From NCBI GenBank assembly GCA_013407085.1, contig JACCGJ010019686.1:1-64000 (forward strand): 64,000 nt of DNA, given 5' to 3'. This DNA comes from Atriophallophorus winterbourni. Taxonomy: Eukaryota; Platyhelminthes; Trematoda; Plagiorchiida; Microphallidae. The translations under genes were made by a program, and so were the position numbers. The notes beneath the pieces were generated by a model that saw only the letters and a program-made list of their open reading frames with translations, was not told where the DNA came from and ran no database searches. Below, in pieces: positions 52,186 to 64,000 of this stretch (positions within the stretch are counted from its first letter, which is position 1; each line of letters opens with the position of its first letter).

Positions 52186-52325
52186 AAAGATTTGGTGCAG
52201 CATTCGTAGTCCAGAAGACTGTCTGTTATTACAAAAGGATCTTGATATGCTTCACAGCTGGTCGTTAAAGAACAAACTGCCGTTTAATTTCGACAAGTGC
52301 AGGATCATGTATGTTGGGAATCGAG
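52186..52325 (+). mobile_element. CR1-like RT fragment
   Basis: Encodes SPEDCLLLQKDLDMLHSWSL and KNKLPFNFDKCRIMYVGN, the segment just downstream of the FADD box. It precedes the next element's ORF1, so it belongs to a separate insertion. Confidence 0.75.
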
Positions 52326-52329
52326 AATC

Positions 52330-53436
52330 ATGTGAGTACGCAAGTGATCACTGATGTAAACCATCATATCAATACATCGTTTTCGGGACCACCATTGAAG
52401 GAATCTAAGACTAAGGCTATTCGTGTGCCAAAAAAGCAAAAAAGCAGGGTTATTCCCGTTTTGGAATCAGCTAAAACGACCACAGAAGTAGGAAATTCTT
52501 ATAGAGATATGCTGTTACGGTCGACCTCAGCTGTACACCCCAAAACTGCTGTACCCGACTCACAAGGTCAAGCCACAAAGGTTTTTAATTCTAAAACGCC
52601 TGACTTTCCGATACGAAAAAAGAACACCCCATACAGGCTGAACGTTATATGTACGAATGTCAGCGAGTCCCAAGAAAGCCTGTTTGATAGCAAACCGAAA
52701 CATGATGTCGATAAATGGTCTGAACTTTGTCACCTAATGAAAATTGAACATGTAAACGCAGAAAAGGTGACTCGTCTAACCCGCCATTCATCTTCACCTC
52801 ATATTGGTCAAACCTCGCTTGCTCAAGGTAACACTAAAATGCGAGGCTGATATCGAGAACGTATTGCTGAATGCATACCTACTCAAGTCAGATTCCGACT
52901 CCAACGGCCGCATATATCCCGATGTACCATGGTGGGAAAGGAAGGGCAGCTTGAACGACAGGGAACAAACGGTATCGCGAAGTATAGTTCTACTTGGTGT
53001 ACCAGAAAATACGTCTAAAGCATCGAATCAGGAAACGGTAGAGCACGACGTCAAACAATGGCGCTACATTGCGTGTTCTCTCGATATTTCTAATGCCGTT
53101 GTTGTGGACACTTTTCGAGGTCCTTTTTCGCCAAAATACAAGGGGGATGGACCGAAACCTCTGAAGATTACGTTCTTGACCAGCGCTATGGCTGAAATAG
53201 TAAGGTCGGAATGGACAAAAAAGAAACAAACACTACCCAAGGATGTTAGACTTAGCCCACCCAAACCAATGAGTGAGACACACTCGCGGCTGGGGGCGGC
53301 AGACGTTAGCGTTCCCACCGAAACGGAAGCAACCAATACATCAAAAAACGTAGTGGGTCCGGCTCAAACCGAGTCGGACCGAGTACATCATGGTCCGGCT
53401 CTCAGGGGGTCGGACATACAAACATCATCCGCATAG
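52330..53436 (+). pseudogene. CR1-like ORF1 (RNA-binding Gag-like protein), frameshifted
   Basis: Two overlapping frames (52311-52850, 52804-53436) joined by a shift near 52805. Two related segments recur: NVICTNVSESQESLFDSKPK...VDKWSEL and IVLLGVPENTSKASNQETVE...VKQWRYI, each followed by a strand containing LKVTLKC or LKITFLT. This looks like a tandem RRM-type repeat as in CR1/L1 ORF1 proteins. The C-terminal part is polar and low in complexity. Confidence 0.7.
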
Positions 53437-53489
53437 GCTCGCTACACACGAAAACCGCTGTTAAATGCCTATACACAAACGCACAGTGC

Positions 53490-56221
53490 TTGCGGAACCA
53501 AATCTCCGAATTATCCCACTTTAACTCTCAGTTCTCTGCTGACATCATTGCTGTTACCGAAACATGGTTTTACGATCAGGTGAACGATTGCGAGCTGGCA
53601 CTTCCCAACATGATCCTACTTCGACGAGACCGTTCAAGTTCAGGTGGTGGAGTTGCTTTGTATTATAACGAGCGTCTTCAATGCACAGCTGTACCTGACA
53701 CAACGTTTGAGCTAGAGGACACCATGTGGTGTAGCCTTCGCTTGGAAACTGGAGAGAACTGTATACTTGGTGTGATCTACCGCTCGCCCAACTCTTCCGA
53801 TGCCCACAATGAAACGTTGTTGCAAATGATGCGCAACGCTGGAAATCTTAGAGGATGCCAACTGTTAATAATGGGGGATTTTAACCTCCCACATCTCTAT
53901 ACCAAAAGTGTCCATACTCAGCAATCCCTTGAGTACAAATTCCGTGAGATTATCACTTTCACTCCCCTATACAACCATGTCCATTCATTCACTCGACAAA
54001 GGGGCCTCAATAAATCGTCAATTCTAGATCTGGTTTAAACCTCCGAAGCAACAGCAGTGGAGTCAGTGCAGTATCATAGTCCTTTGGGGCTAAGTGACCA
54101 TCTTGTGTTGTCCTTCGAATTCGTGTGCAACGCCCGAAGGGCGTCGGGCGACGTTAAGTTCATCAGGAGAGTCGATTACTTCGGCCTTCGCGTTGCCATT
54201 ACGATTATGGAGGAAAAACATCTCGATCTTACGAATGCAGATACTCATTGTTCTAGTCTGTTAAGTTATATCGGTACAAAACTAGACGACAATTCTACCT
54301 GTGTTCCCAAAAGGAAATCAAGAACATTTGCTTCAAACTTCGAAGTCGCACTCGGAAGTGGATAGCCATGCGAAATTCCGCATGGGCTGCACACAAAATA
54401 ATACGAACAGACGCATCCTGGGAACACTTTCGTAGTTTTCGTAACAAGGTGACGTCCCTAATTCGAGAAGACAAGCAATATCACCATTGGAAGCTGATCG
54501 ACCAGATGGAACGACATCCTAAGTTGCTGTACACCTTCATAAACGCCGCGACCAAGGTTAAGCCAGGTGTATTTCCTATCCAGACAGAGAACGGACTGAC
54601 TGATAATGTCAAGGATACAGCTGATGCCCTAATATCATTTTATGCGCAAGTATTTTGTCCAAAGAACGTGTCAACGCTGACGTCTTTGACGCACCCACTA
54701 CAAGTCGAATGCCTTAGCAACATCGAGGTAAATCCTACGGTTGTGCGAAAACATCTACGCCGGCTGAACGTTCGCAAATCACCAGGAGAGGATGGAATAA
54801 CACCCGCTGTTCTGAAGTCATGCGAGCTGGAGCTTTGTGGCCCACTAAGTGGTCTATTCAAGCACTCATTGAATACGGGAACCGTACCAACTCAATGGAA
54901 AACCGGTGTTATCATACCAATCTACAAAGGGGACAGTCGTTTTGATCCGGCGAATTACCGCCCCGTGACGCTTTCTTCAGCGGTTTCTAAACTTTTGGAA
55001 CGCCTGGTGTGTGAACGACTTGTTGAACATCTCGAGAACCATCAGTTAATAACTTTCACACAACACGGATTTAGGAAAACATATTCATGCCTGTCTAACT
55101 TGCTCACTACTCTAAATGATTGGACGCAAGCACTAGACCAAGGGGGTTCCGTCCATGCCGGTTACTTAGATATATCTAAAGCATTCGACAGAGTGAATCA
55201 CTCCTTACTTCTTCAAAAACTGCAGAATGTTGGCGTCATCGGAAACCTACTAACATGGTTCACGAGTTACCTGTCTGGACGCAAAGTAAAAGTCAGAATA
55301 GATGGTGAAACTTCTAGAACAATTGAAGCCACGAGCGGAGTCCCTCAGGGTTCGGTTCTCCGTCCAATACTGTTCCTCATATTTATAAACGATCTACCGA
55401 ACTTACTAGCATGTAAGCTGGTTTTATTCGCAGATGATGTAAAAATCTGGACTGTCATGTTCTGCAAGGAGATTTGAATAAGTTGCACCAGTGGTCAATC
55501 CAAAACGAACTGCCATTTAATTCTCGTAATTGCAAAATGGTGCAAGTCGGAAAACCCTTTCCCTTTACCTACAAACTTGGCAGCCACCCGCTTGAATGGA
55601 GTAAATCACAAAAAGATCTCGGAATCTTGGTGTCTGGCACTTTGAAGAACAGCCTACAGTGCGACGCCGTCTACAAGCGTGCGTGCAGCTTGCTAGGTTT
55701 ACTGAAACGCATTTTCGGACGTTTCCCACCACACTCACTCGCGAAACTACTAAACACTTACATACATCCTGTCGTTGACTACGCTGTACAAGCTTGGATG
55801 CCATGGATGGAAAAAAAACATCTCGCTCCTCGAACGAATTTATCACAAGGCAACCAAAATTGTTACCGGATTGAATAATTTACCCTTTGAGCAGCGACGG
55901 ACCAGACTTGGACTGTGCACCCTCGAGCGCAGGCGTATCCTACACGACCTCACTCTGACATATCGAATCATCTATGCGAAATCCCCCCCTCTCAAACACC
56001 TCTTCAAGTTTGGTTCGGTTGTCCCCACACGCAGCCACCCTTTGACCCTTCAAATCCCACACTCACGATTGAACTGTCGTCGTCACTTCTTCGCTGTTCG
56101 TGTATGCTTCTTGTGGAATAGCTTGCCGATAGATATTGTTACCTCGGCGAACGAGCACATCTTTAAACAAAGGTTACGAAACCTTATGTTGAGAACTACT
56201 GCGTTGGCCCCTACCTATTGA
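53490..56221 (+). pseudogene. CR1-like ORF2 (endonuclease-reverse transcriptase), broken
   Basis: Endonuclease 53490-54365: DIIAVTETWF, GGVALYYNERL, LGVIYRSPNSS, LLIMGDFNLPH, and SDHLVLSFEF after a TAA at 54036. A frameshift near 54330 leads into RT 54368-55477: SPGEDGITPAVLKSCELELC, YLDISKAFDRVNHSLLLQKL (motif A), TSGVPQGSVLRPILF (motif B), LVLFADDVKIW (motif C). A small deletion with frameshift after motif C (55450-55475) removes the SPED segment that the 52186 fragment keeps. The C-terminal domain continues in two further frames to 56221 (KDLGILVSGTLKNSLQCDAV, HFFAVRVCFLWNSLP). Confidence 0.9.
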
Positions 56222-56445
56222 TGTCTATATTTTTTTAACGCACGGAACTACCGTCCATCCAAAGATTCTTTTCCCTCAGTCTGTGTTGCCATCGAGGATT
56301 ATTTTTGCTCCAACTATGAAGAACATGGATATGATCATACAAGTAACGATTTTTTTTTCATAATTTTTTATACGTATATCCTATGGTATTGTACAGCAAT
56401 TTGCTTTTTTAACCATAAATCTTGAATCTTGAATCTTGAATCTTA

Positions 56446-56974
56446 ATTGTCACATGTGTGACGTTTACCCGATTTTCTCCAGGATATAGCCAGATGTGAA
56501 TTTTGTATGTTTGAAGCCGCGTGGCTTCCGATTGACAGTGTTAATGTGATATTCACATTTAAGTTAAGTTAATTATTTGGCCTGTCTGGACTCCCTATTT
56601 TGTACCCCCAACAAATTGTACACATTCATTTTTGATGTTTTTCAATATTTCACTAGAAAATGTCTTCATTTTTTTACACACTTCTCATTTATCCTTTAAT
56701 CTTTCCCGCCATTTGTTGGCGCACATTTTACTTGATTGCAACTAAGCCATATTTTCTGCCTGTTGTGGTCGTACAGCCGAGCTTATCTCCTTGTTAGTTC
56801 TTCAAATCAGATACAGTGTAAGCTAACACCGAATACATCTGACGGGCATTGTTGTTCCAGATTGTTTGGAGAGTTCGTTGAATATGTTTTGTCACTACTC
56901 ATCCAGTAGGTACGACGGTTGCCATGGCTAGTTCGGTTTTAGGGAAAAGATCCTTTTTTTCAAAAAGGCTCAAA
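56446..56974. other. No recognisable feature
   Basis: AT-rich spacer between the CR1-like element and the RTE leader fragment. Confidence 0.4.
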
Positions 56975-57225
56975 TGGCAAATGTCTCTTTTTGCCTCTGA
57001 CTACCGATTCCATTTCCTTATCTGCACGCGTGGTCCTGTGTAACCCGGCGAAACTGCTTCTACTGACAGGAGAAAGGGCGATGGCGGCTGACTGGCGCCT
57101 AAAATGCAGCAAGCTACGGGTCGGTGCAGCTCAAAAGTCCATGAAGTCGGTGCTCCTAGTGGAAGGAAAACCCTTATGTAAAAACTCTTGTGGCTAAATC
57201 CCATCATCGAAAAGGCTTCAGAAGG
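56975..57225 (+). repeat. RTE 5'-leader-derived fragment
   Basis: Carries CTGCTTCTACTGACAGGAGA and GACTGGCGCC in the same order as the leader at 60396-60728 (complement). It lies just beyond the 3' end of the RTE-like element and in the opposite orientation to it. Confidence 0.7.
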
Positions 57226-57234
57226 ATAGTATTG

Positions 57235-60200
57235 TTTAGAATATTTGTAGCTCGGGTCGTGGTTGTTTGTTTAGGAGTTAATCCCTTGAGTTCCTGGAGG
57301 AACATAGGGCCTCGGCAACTTGTCTCCACTTTGGTCTGTCCATAGCAGCCAGTTTGATGTCGTTCCAGTTAAGTCCACACTTGCGGATCTCCTCTTCACA
57401 CGAGCGCTTCCAAGATAGCCTTGGGCGTCCGACCCGTCTCTTCCCGATTGGGTTCCATACCAGAGCATGACGCGTGATGTCATCATAAGGTTTCCGCAAG
57501 GTGTGCCCAACCCATCTCCACTTTCTTCTACTGATCTGCTGGGCGATCGGGTCCTCAGCAGCAATCTGCCACAGGTCTTGATTCCTTATCTTTTCTGGCC
57601 ATTTTACCCCAATAATTCGACGAAGGCAATTATTGTGGAATGATTGCAAGCGGCCAGAAGACTTTGCTGTCACTCGCCAGGTTTCCGATCCATAGAGTAG
57701 CACGGATTTGACGTTGCTTCTGAATATACGGAGTTTCGTGCGTTTTGATAGAACCTTCGACTCCCAAATGGGTTTCAAAGCTATGAACGCGTATCTTGCT
57801 TTGCCGATTCTGGCGACTATGTCTTCGTCCGTGCCACCACTTATTGAAACAATGCTGCCGAGGTAGACGAATTGCGTGACGTCTTTGACTGCTTTACCAT
57901 TGATGGTGATTGATGGGTGCTCATCAGTTAGCACACGGAGGACTTCTGTTTTTTCGGTATTCACGCGTAGTCCTGCATATGAAGCAAAGTGTGCTAGTCT
58001 ATCGGTCTTTCTCTGAAGACGTTGGGGGTCACGTGATATCAAGCAGACATCATCAGCGTATTCCAGATCCTCCAAATGCTCGGATTCCTTCCAATCGATA
58101 CCATTCCTCTCACCTTTTACTGTCTGTTTCATTATCCAGTCTATTACCAACAGAAAAATCATTGGGGACAACAGGCATCCCTGGCGAACGCCAGTCTCAA
58201 CTGCCAAATGGATCGGTCAGTCTTCCGTTGTGAATTACCTGACAGGAGGCACCTTCATACAGCTGCTTTATGAGGTCCATGTACAGCGGTGGGACCCCAT
58301 AGTGTGGCAAAAGCTTCCATATGAATTCGCGGTCCACACTGTCGAAGGCTTTCTCAAAATCTATGAAGTTGAGGCAAAGAGGCGATTGCCATTCAATGCT
58401 TTGTTCAATTATTATGCGGAGGGTCGCAATTTGGTCGATGCCAGACTTTTGTTTTCTGAAGCCTGATTGCTCTGGCCGTAACACTTGGTCGATAGCGTCG
58501 CGCAAACGCATAAGGATGATGCGTGTAAGTACTTTACTAGGGACTGAGAGCAGCATGATACCTCGCCAGTTTTTGCATAGCCTCAGATCCCCTTTCTTAG
58601 GAAGTTTGACCAAATGACCTCTCTTCCAATCATTTGGGACCCGTCTTTCTGACCAGATTTTCTGCAGCAGAGGAAGTAACATATCAGCCGAGGTGTCCAA
58701 ATCAGCCTTCAGAGCTTCTGGTGGGATCCCATCTGGGCCTGGTGCTTTGCCATTCTTTAGCGATTTTAAGGCAAAAGGATTTCATTTCGACCGGGGGGGT
58801 CGGTGCTTACGTCTAGCAAATTTGCTGCAGGTGGGATGTCAGTGACTGAAGTAGGTGCTGGTCGATTTAGGAGTTCCTTGAAGTGCTCCATCCATCGCTT
58901 TCTTTGCACCGATTCCTGACTGATAAGGTTACCTTCACCGTCCTTTATTATTTTGCCGTAAGGTATTTTCCTTCCTGATAAGGTTCTGGTAATGTTGTAG
59001 ACGGTGTTCAGGTCTCTCTTTTCTGCTGCATTTTCCGCCTCCGTTGCCAGCATTTCATAGAACCGCCTCTTGTCACTTCTGGCACTTCGTTTCACGTCTT
59101 TATTTAGGAAGCCGTATTGTTTGATCAGTTGGTTTTTCTGCTTGGTGTCCTTACACCGGAGGATCTGTTGTTTCAGCTGCCTTCTCGAGTTGATCAGTGT
59201 CCAAGTCTCACTCGAGATCCACTCTTTGTCTTTCTTTACCCGTCTGCCAATTACGTGCTTACAAGTGTCTTGCCAACAGTCTTTCAGAGCGGTCCAGTGT
59301 TCATTTATTGGGAGCTCAGGGGTTAAGTTGTTGAGCAATTCGAATCTGTTTTTCAGTGAGATTGAGAAAATCTCTCTTGTACGCTCTTCCCTTAGTTTCT
59401 GCGTGTGGTACTTTACACTAGGCCGACTGCCGGTTTCGCAGAAAGCTCTCAACTTGATTTTAATTTTGGCCATTAGAAGGTAGTGGTCTGAAGCAACATC
59501 CGCACCTCGCATTACGCGTGTATCAAGGAGACTATGTCTCCATTTTCGTGAAATCGATAGGTGATCGATTTGATTGTCAGTAACACCATCAGGTGATGTC
59601 CAGGTGGCCTTGTGGATGTTTCGGTGTTGAAAGATGCTGCCTCCGATGACCAGATCGTTGAGCGCGCAAAAATCTGCGAAAAGTTCACCGTTCTCATTCA
59701 TTTCACCTAGGGCATGCGTGCCCATCACAGATTCTCTCCCTGTGTTGTCTGGACCCAATTTCGCGTTCATGTCACCCATCAAAATCTTGATATCTCGCTT
59801 GGGTGTCTTGTCTAGGACAGACTGCAGACGCACGTAGAATTCTTCTTTCGACTCAAGGCTAGCATTGTTTGTGGGCGCATAACATTGAATTACCGTCACA
59901 TTTCTCCCCTTGGAGTTGAATCTGGCTGTGATTATCCGTGAGTCAACGGGTTCCCATCCAATGAGAGCGCCTGCAGCTATTGGGGATAACATAATGGCGA
60001 CGCCTTCCGAATGACTATGGTTCTCATCTTCATGACCTGAGTAAATAATCCGTTCCCCGGATGTCAAAATCAACATGCCAGATCCATTCCATCTACTTTC
60101 ACATATTCCCAGCAGTTGTATACCATACTTTTGCATTTCTTTCGCGACCTGTGCAGCCTTCCCGGTCTCATACATCGTACGGACGTTCCATGTGGCAATC

Positions 60201-60760
60201 TTTGTTGTTGCTTTCATCGACAGAAGATTCATCTGCTGACTGGCTTCCGGTGGGCTTTCACCAGTCTGCTTCATTTTTACCTCAGATGAGGTTTCTTCTC
60301 GATTCAAGCATGGAGATCTTACTTTGGTATGACATGTTGCTTTGGTTTCAGTAGCGGTTTGAGGTTTTTACAGAGTGGGGTTGCTGACCCCGCGTCTAAC
60401 CCTCCTCCTTTTGCAGACGGGCTTGGGACCGTCCTCGGCGGAGTATTGTGATTGTGTAATCCGCAGGAAGCGGAGGTTTGGAGTCAGGGTTTCCATCCCC
60501 TAGATGGACTGCCCTCCCAGGCTGACGAGCTCCATCTACCCGAAGCGAACTGGTTTTGAGGCGCCAGTCACCCGCCTTCGCCCCTTCTCCTGTCAGTAGA
60601 AGCAGTTCCGCCACGAGCAGGCCAGGAGTTGGGCTTCGGTTGTCAGAGGCTATTTGAGACGCACGCCGTATGGGAGCATTTTGTAGGTAGCGGGAGCTTA
60701 TCCCCACCACCACCCCCGGCTGTGACAACCTTGGGAACCGGTCGTGGTCGTTGTTCTTCC
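57235..60760 (-). mobile_element. RTE-like (SR2-type) non-LTR retrotransposon, nearly full length
   Basis: 5' leader 60330-60760 (complement begins AAGGTTGTCACAGCCGGGGG) and one long endonuclease-RT ORF (57278-60307) with two frameshifts. The 3' end lies near 57235 with a short UTR. The leader is the source of, or shares ancestry with, the fragments at 647, 27903, 50554 and 56975. Confidence 0.9.
57278..60307 (-). pseudogene. RTE-like endonuclease-reverse transcriptase, two frameshifts
   Basis: Frame 1 (58766-60307): complete AP endonuclease with TKIATWNVRTMYETGKAAQV, LGICESRWNGSG, VIQCYAPTNN, ILMGDMNAKLGPDN, NQIDHLSIS and GADVASDHYLL, then the linker. A shift at a C/G run near 58790 leads to frame 2 (58197-58700): KKGDLRLCKNWRGIMLLSVP and FIDFEKAFDSVDREFIWKLL (motif A). 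A second shift near 58205 leads to frame 3 (57278-58207): TGVRQGCLLSPMIFLLVIDW (motif B), LEYADDVCLISRD (motif C), SVLLYGSETW, RRKWRWVGHTLRKP, to the end. All catalytic residues are visible, so it was disabled recently by the two shifts. Confidence 0.92.
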
Positions 60761-60769
60761 AGCTTGTTG

Positions 60770-62640
60770 AGTTTGCATCGGACGTTTAGTTGCCAAACTA
60801 GGCAACATCTTTAGCGATTATTGGCAAATTGACTGCTCGAAGTAACACTCTCGTGCTGCTTTGTTATTAGCTTGGAACAAGATGTGGCAGTAATGCTAGT
60901 CCAGTTCGTGATTTTTGTTGTCGAAGTGCGTTGATATGAGCGACTTGGTGTCGTGACGTCTTACGGCTGATTGATGCTCATGGATTCGAGTTTCAGTTTT
61001 CGGCCTGTTTGTTCGATGTAGTGTTTGGCATAGTGCGTGCACTGTATTTTGTACGTTTGCGTTTTCATCTCTGGGTATCGTATCTTTCACTTTTGTTACC
61101 ACGTTACGTAGGGTTACTGTTGGTTTGTGGGCGATGAAAATACCGTGAGGTCGTAGGAGTCTTGATGTCATTTCCGAGAAGTCTTTGACGTATGGTAACG
61201 CCGCCCGTTGAATAACATCAGCCTGGTCTCGCCTAGGGCGTGTTGTTAGGCATCTAAGTATAAAATGTTTTTCGAGTAAGAGTTCTTCTGAAATAGCTTG
61301 TATAGATATTGTTCTTCCTCTTTTTGCAGTGTGAGCATGCAGCATTGTGTTTTAGCGCGTTGAAACAACGTCCGAACGCAGCGTTTCTTGTCTATTGTTG
61401 TTTGGTTACTTTTGAAGTTCAAGATTTGGTCGGTGTGGCTCGGCATTCTATAGACATTGGTTCGTAGTTCGCCGTTACTCAGTCTGGTGACTTGCACGTC
61501 TAAGAATGGTAATTGACCGCTTGTTTTTTTCCATGGTAAACTGTATACCATTAAATACACAGTTGTGTGATCGTGAAGTTTCCTCAAGTCTTTATCGTTT
61601 AATAATCACGAATGTATCGTTCACGTAGCGTACCCATAGGGTGGGTTGTATCAATGGTAGGGAGATCTGCTCCAGCCTCTGCATTATGATTCCAGCGATT
61701 AGTCCTGAGATTGGTGAGCCTATTTGGTTGCCTCTTATTTGTAGGTGAGCTTGTCCGTTGAAGGTGAATTGTGTTGTAAGGCATAAGTCGAGCAATTCTT
61801 AAAGGTCTTCTTCGTTAAGTCTTTCTCCATCAGCCATCATTCGTTTGTTCAAATGTTTTGCGACAATTTGCCTCGCTAGGGTGGTGTCGACCGAGGTACA
61901 GAGTGCGACAAAATCGAATGAGACCATAATTTCGTCATGTTGGATCTTGGTTCCTTTTATCTTCTGTAGTAATTCTTCGGCTCATTGAATTGAGTGTTCG
62001 AACCCATATGTAAGTTATATTCGTCTTCTTCTCAATTCTTTGGATAGCTTGTATGATGGTGCTCCTGGGCAAAGTGGTATATCTTCTTTGTGGATCATCG
62101 GAAGTCCGTAAAACCTGGGTGTCGTAGAGCCTTCCGGTTTCATACGAAAGTATTCTTCCTCTATGAGGCGCCCCAATGTCTTTATTTTTTGCCGAGTATT
62201 TATAATTTTTCGTTCTAGTTTTTCTGTTGTAGCTGATGCAATTTTCCGATAAGTCAGATTCTCTCGGAGAAGTGGTACTGCTTTCGCAATATATTCCGTT
62301 CTGTTCATTACGACTGTCATTTGACCATTGTCTGCTGGTAGAATTACAATTTGTTTGTCTTGCTCTATTTTATTCAGGTCGTGACGTTCTTCTTTGTTCA
62401 AAGTGTTCGATATGATGTTGTTTGCTTTCATCATGGGTACGATTTTATGTAGGCATAAATGCTTGGTTTCCGGTGTTAGGCCAGCCCGTTTTATCGTTGA
62501 TTCCAAATATGCTAGGAACTTGATTAGGTATGCGTTCTTGCAGTTAATGTTTAGGCCGCGCATCAGTACTTTTTTTCGGTGTCTGTGAGCGGTCCATCTG
62601 AAATTTTCATTATCCAGAATGCTCAAGCACGTTATTTCGT
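60770..62640 (-). mobile_element. Penelope-like element (RT plus GIY-YIG), truncated
   Basis: Minus-strand pieces in order: RT N-terminal part 62015-62626 (IVILPADNGQMTVVMNRTEY, TTPRFYGLPMIHKEDIPL), decayed middle (61800-62010), RT core 61592-61795 (LQIRGNQIGSPISGLIAGII, WVRYVNDTFVIIKR), connector 61246-61587 (LPFLDVQVTRLSNGELRTNV) and C-terminal 60896-61345 (TRIHEHQSAVRRHDTKSLIS). Upstream of that, in another frame, is the GIY-YIG core HYAKHYIEQTGRKL. No complete terminal repeat was seen; the 5' side abuts a family X copy. Confidence 0.88.
60896..62626 (-). pseudogene. Penelope-like RT/GIY-YIG ORF, mutated active sites
   Basis: The catalytic box usually YVDD in this group reads YVND (codon at about 61622), losing one metal-binding aspartate. 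The GIY-YIG segment reads YIEQTGR where YIG(Q/E)TGR is usual, and a one-base loss near 61000 separates it from the conserved RIHEHQSAV tail. Further stops lie between 61800 and 62010. Confidence 0.8.
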
Positions 62641-63870
62641 TTCACTATGGCATAAGAGGCTCAGTCCATTTTAACGGTTTCAGAACTAAAGCATTTGAAA
62701 TTTGCCAAGGCGTCACATAGAGGTGTTTTGTTGGTCCCACGCTGAACAGCATTTTCTTTGATCTGCTTCTAGAGCAAGATTTTAGGACGAGGACAGAAGG
62801 CATTTCTATACGCAAGCGAAGTGATGGTAAGTTTTTCAACCTGAACCGGTTGAGAGCACAAAGCAATGCACGGAATGTGCTAATCCGTGAACTGCTGTTT
62901 GCTGACGATGCATCCTTTGTTGCTCACTTCCAAGAGAACCTACAGTCGCTGATGGACTGTTTTTCGTCAGCATGCGAAGACTTTGGGCTAACAATCATCA
63001 TGCGCAAGACCAAAGTCCTTGGTCAAGGGACTGTATCGCCTCCCATCATCACTGGTGGAAACTGTCAGCTTGAACCAGTACATCGTTTCTCATATCTTGG
63101 TTCAACCATTGCTGATAACCTCTCGCTAGACACGGAGATTAATAAGCGGATTGGCAGAGCAGCTGTCATTTTGTCTCGATTGAACTCTAGCGTTTGGGGT
63201 TACCGCAAGCTGACTGTAAAGATATGGATATTGTTAAACAGCGCGTGCGTACTAAATGCTTTACTGTACGGCAGTGAAATGTGGACCATCCACGCAAGAC
63301 AATAACGAAAGATAAATGCTTTCCATCTACGAAGCATACGTCGTAACTTCAAAATATCGTGGATGGATAGAGTGACTAACGCTGAAGTGCCTTCAGATGC
63401 GGATCTACGGTGCATGTTCACCCTGTTACGTCATGTCTATAGAATAGAAATGGTCGTATTCCGAAACATTCAGTCCATGGTGAGTTGCAATTAGGAAGTC
63501 GGCCATGCGGCAGACCGCGCTTGCGGTACAAAGACGTTTGTAAAAGAGATATGGAAGCACTTGTCATTGACCCCGCGAGTTGGTAATAACTTGCTATTGC
63601 CCGCTCACTTTGGAGGCATTGTGTAAAGCGTCGTCTGCAAGCTGTTGATAAGCAGATACAGCTCTTGGCTGCTGAACGCAGATCACGCCGCCGGCGTATA
63701 ACCGACGCCCTACAGCAGAGTTCTAACTATCATTGCAAGTGCAGCGAGAGTGATTGTTCCTCCCGAATCGGACGGTTTAGTCATTGCAAAAGCTGTCAAA
63801 CATCAACATTCATGCCACTGTGATGTACATTCATTGTAGAAATCGACCGATGTAGGCCAACAACAACACA
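62641..63870 (+). mobile_element. Family X retrotransposon, RT C-terminal half
   Basis: Starts just after motif A. A 151-codon frame (62850-63305) has LLFADDASFVAHFQENLQSL, IADNLSLDTEINKRIGRAAV, ILSRLNSSVWGYRKLTVKI and NALLYGSEMWTIHARQ. The C-terminal part to 63800 is decayed (YKDVCKRDMEAL, LWRHCVKRRLQA, zinc-finger tail). The 3' terminus is at about 63840 with an ACAACAACA tail. Confidence 0.85.
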
Positions 63871-64000
63871 TCAGTATCAAGTCCTTTGAAATCATCCTGA
63901 CGTTTATCACAACGGTTCACATTGTAAGCACAAGACTCTAATTTCGCAATTAGTTGAACTCATCAGTAGTGTATATCCTGTCTGGGGTCCGATTCAAACC
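63871..64000. other. No recognisable feature
   Basis: Short end of window; nothing recognised. Confidence 0.4.

Larger units (their letters stand above)
52326..56445 (+). mobile_element. CR1-like non-LTR retrotransposon, nearly full length
   Basis: ORF1 (52330-53436), endonuclease-RT ORF2 (53490-56221) and a 3' UTR ending in the AATCTTG heptamer tail (56411-56444). Both ORFs carry a few stops or frameshifts, so it is inactive but the most complete copy of the family in the window. Confidence 0.9.

Noticed and set aside
60396..60728. 110-codon minus-strand open frame upstream of the RTE ORF as an ORF1
   Set aside because: It lies in the shared leader, is not conserved as a frame in the other four leader copies, and has no RNA-binding motif.
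60733..60750. GAACCGGTCGTGGTCG beside the Penelope-like element as its own hammerhead
   Set aside because: It resembles the 3' half of the class B core, but no CTGATGA box lies upstream; the neighbouring bases are the complement of the RTE 5' end.

Overview
The window reads as eukaryotic, AT-rich and dominated by repeats. The best guess is a trematode flatworm, possibly a schistosome relative. This rests on the company of elements: CR1-like and RTE-like (SR2-type) non-LTR retrotransposons, a CsRn1/Boudicca-type Gypsy element with a tRNA-Trp-like primer site, a Penelope-like element, hammerhead-ribozyme short repeats, and a host gene with several introns of only 34-43 bp. The assignment is inference; no species marker is visible.

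One host gene can be followed. DNAAF11 (LRRC6/TILB, a dynein-arm assembly factor) lies on the minus strand from a start codon at 35646 to a stop at 19144. Fourteen exons were found by translating between splice sites; reading phase is continuous through exon 13 and only the last junction is unresolved. Its long introns have collected retrotransposon debris. Other possible host exons (7241-7392 plus, 31386-31577 minus, 44745-44931 plus, 48240-48596 minus) are not identified.

Layout: 1-18985 is old non-LTR and Gypsy debris (CR1 3' ends, family X and Y endonuclease/RT fragments, an 857-bp pogo/Tigger-like MITE at 13832-14688). 19144-35646 is DNAAF11. 37215-37700 is a family X tail. 39240-43833 is a complete but broken CsRn1-type Gypsy element with two LTRs. 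44937-48222 holds two head-to-head CR1-like elements. 49190-51960 is a second Gypsy relic split by an RTE-derived insertion. 52186-56445 is a nearly full-length CR1-like element. 57235-60760 is a nearly full-length RTE-like element on the minus strand. 60770-62640 is a Penelope-like element on the minus strand. 62641-63870 is another family X copy.

The most interesting signal is a dispersed family of short repeats whose unit boundary is a type I hammerhead ribozyme with a two-base-pair stem III. Eight cores of identical 38-nt geometry lie on both strands, in two sequence classes. Four cleavage-site to cleavage-site units measure 234-237 bp. This matches the plan of metazoan retrozymes and schistosome Sm-alpha-like repeats, and a Penelope-like element, the kind of machinery proposed to move them, is in the same window. 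Two copies lie in sense orientation inside DNAAF11 introns.
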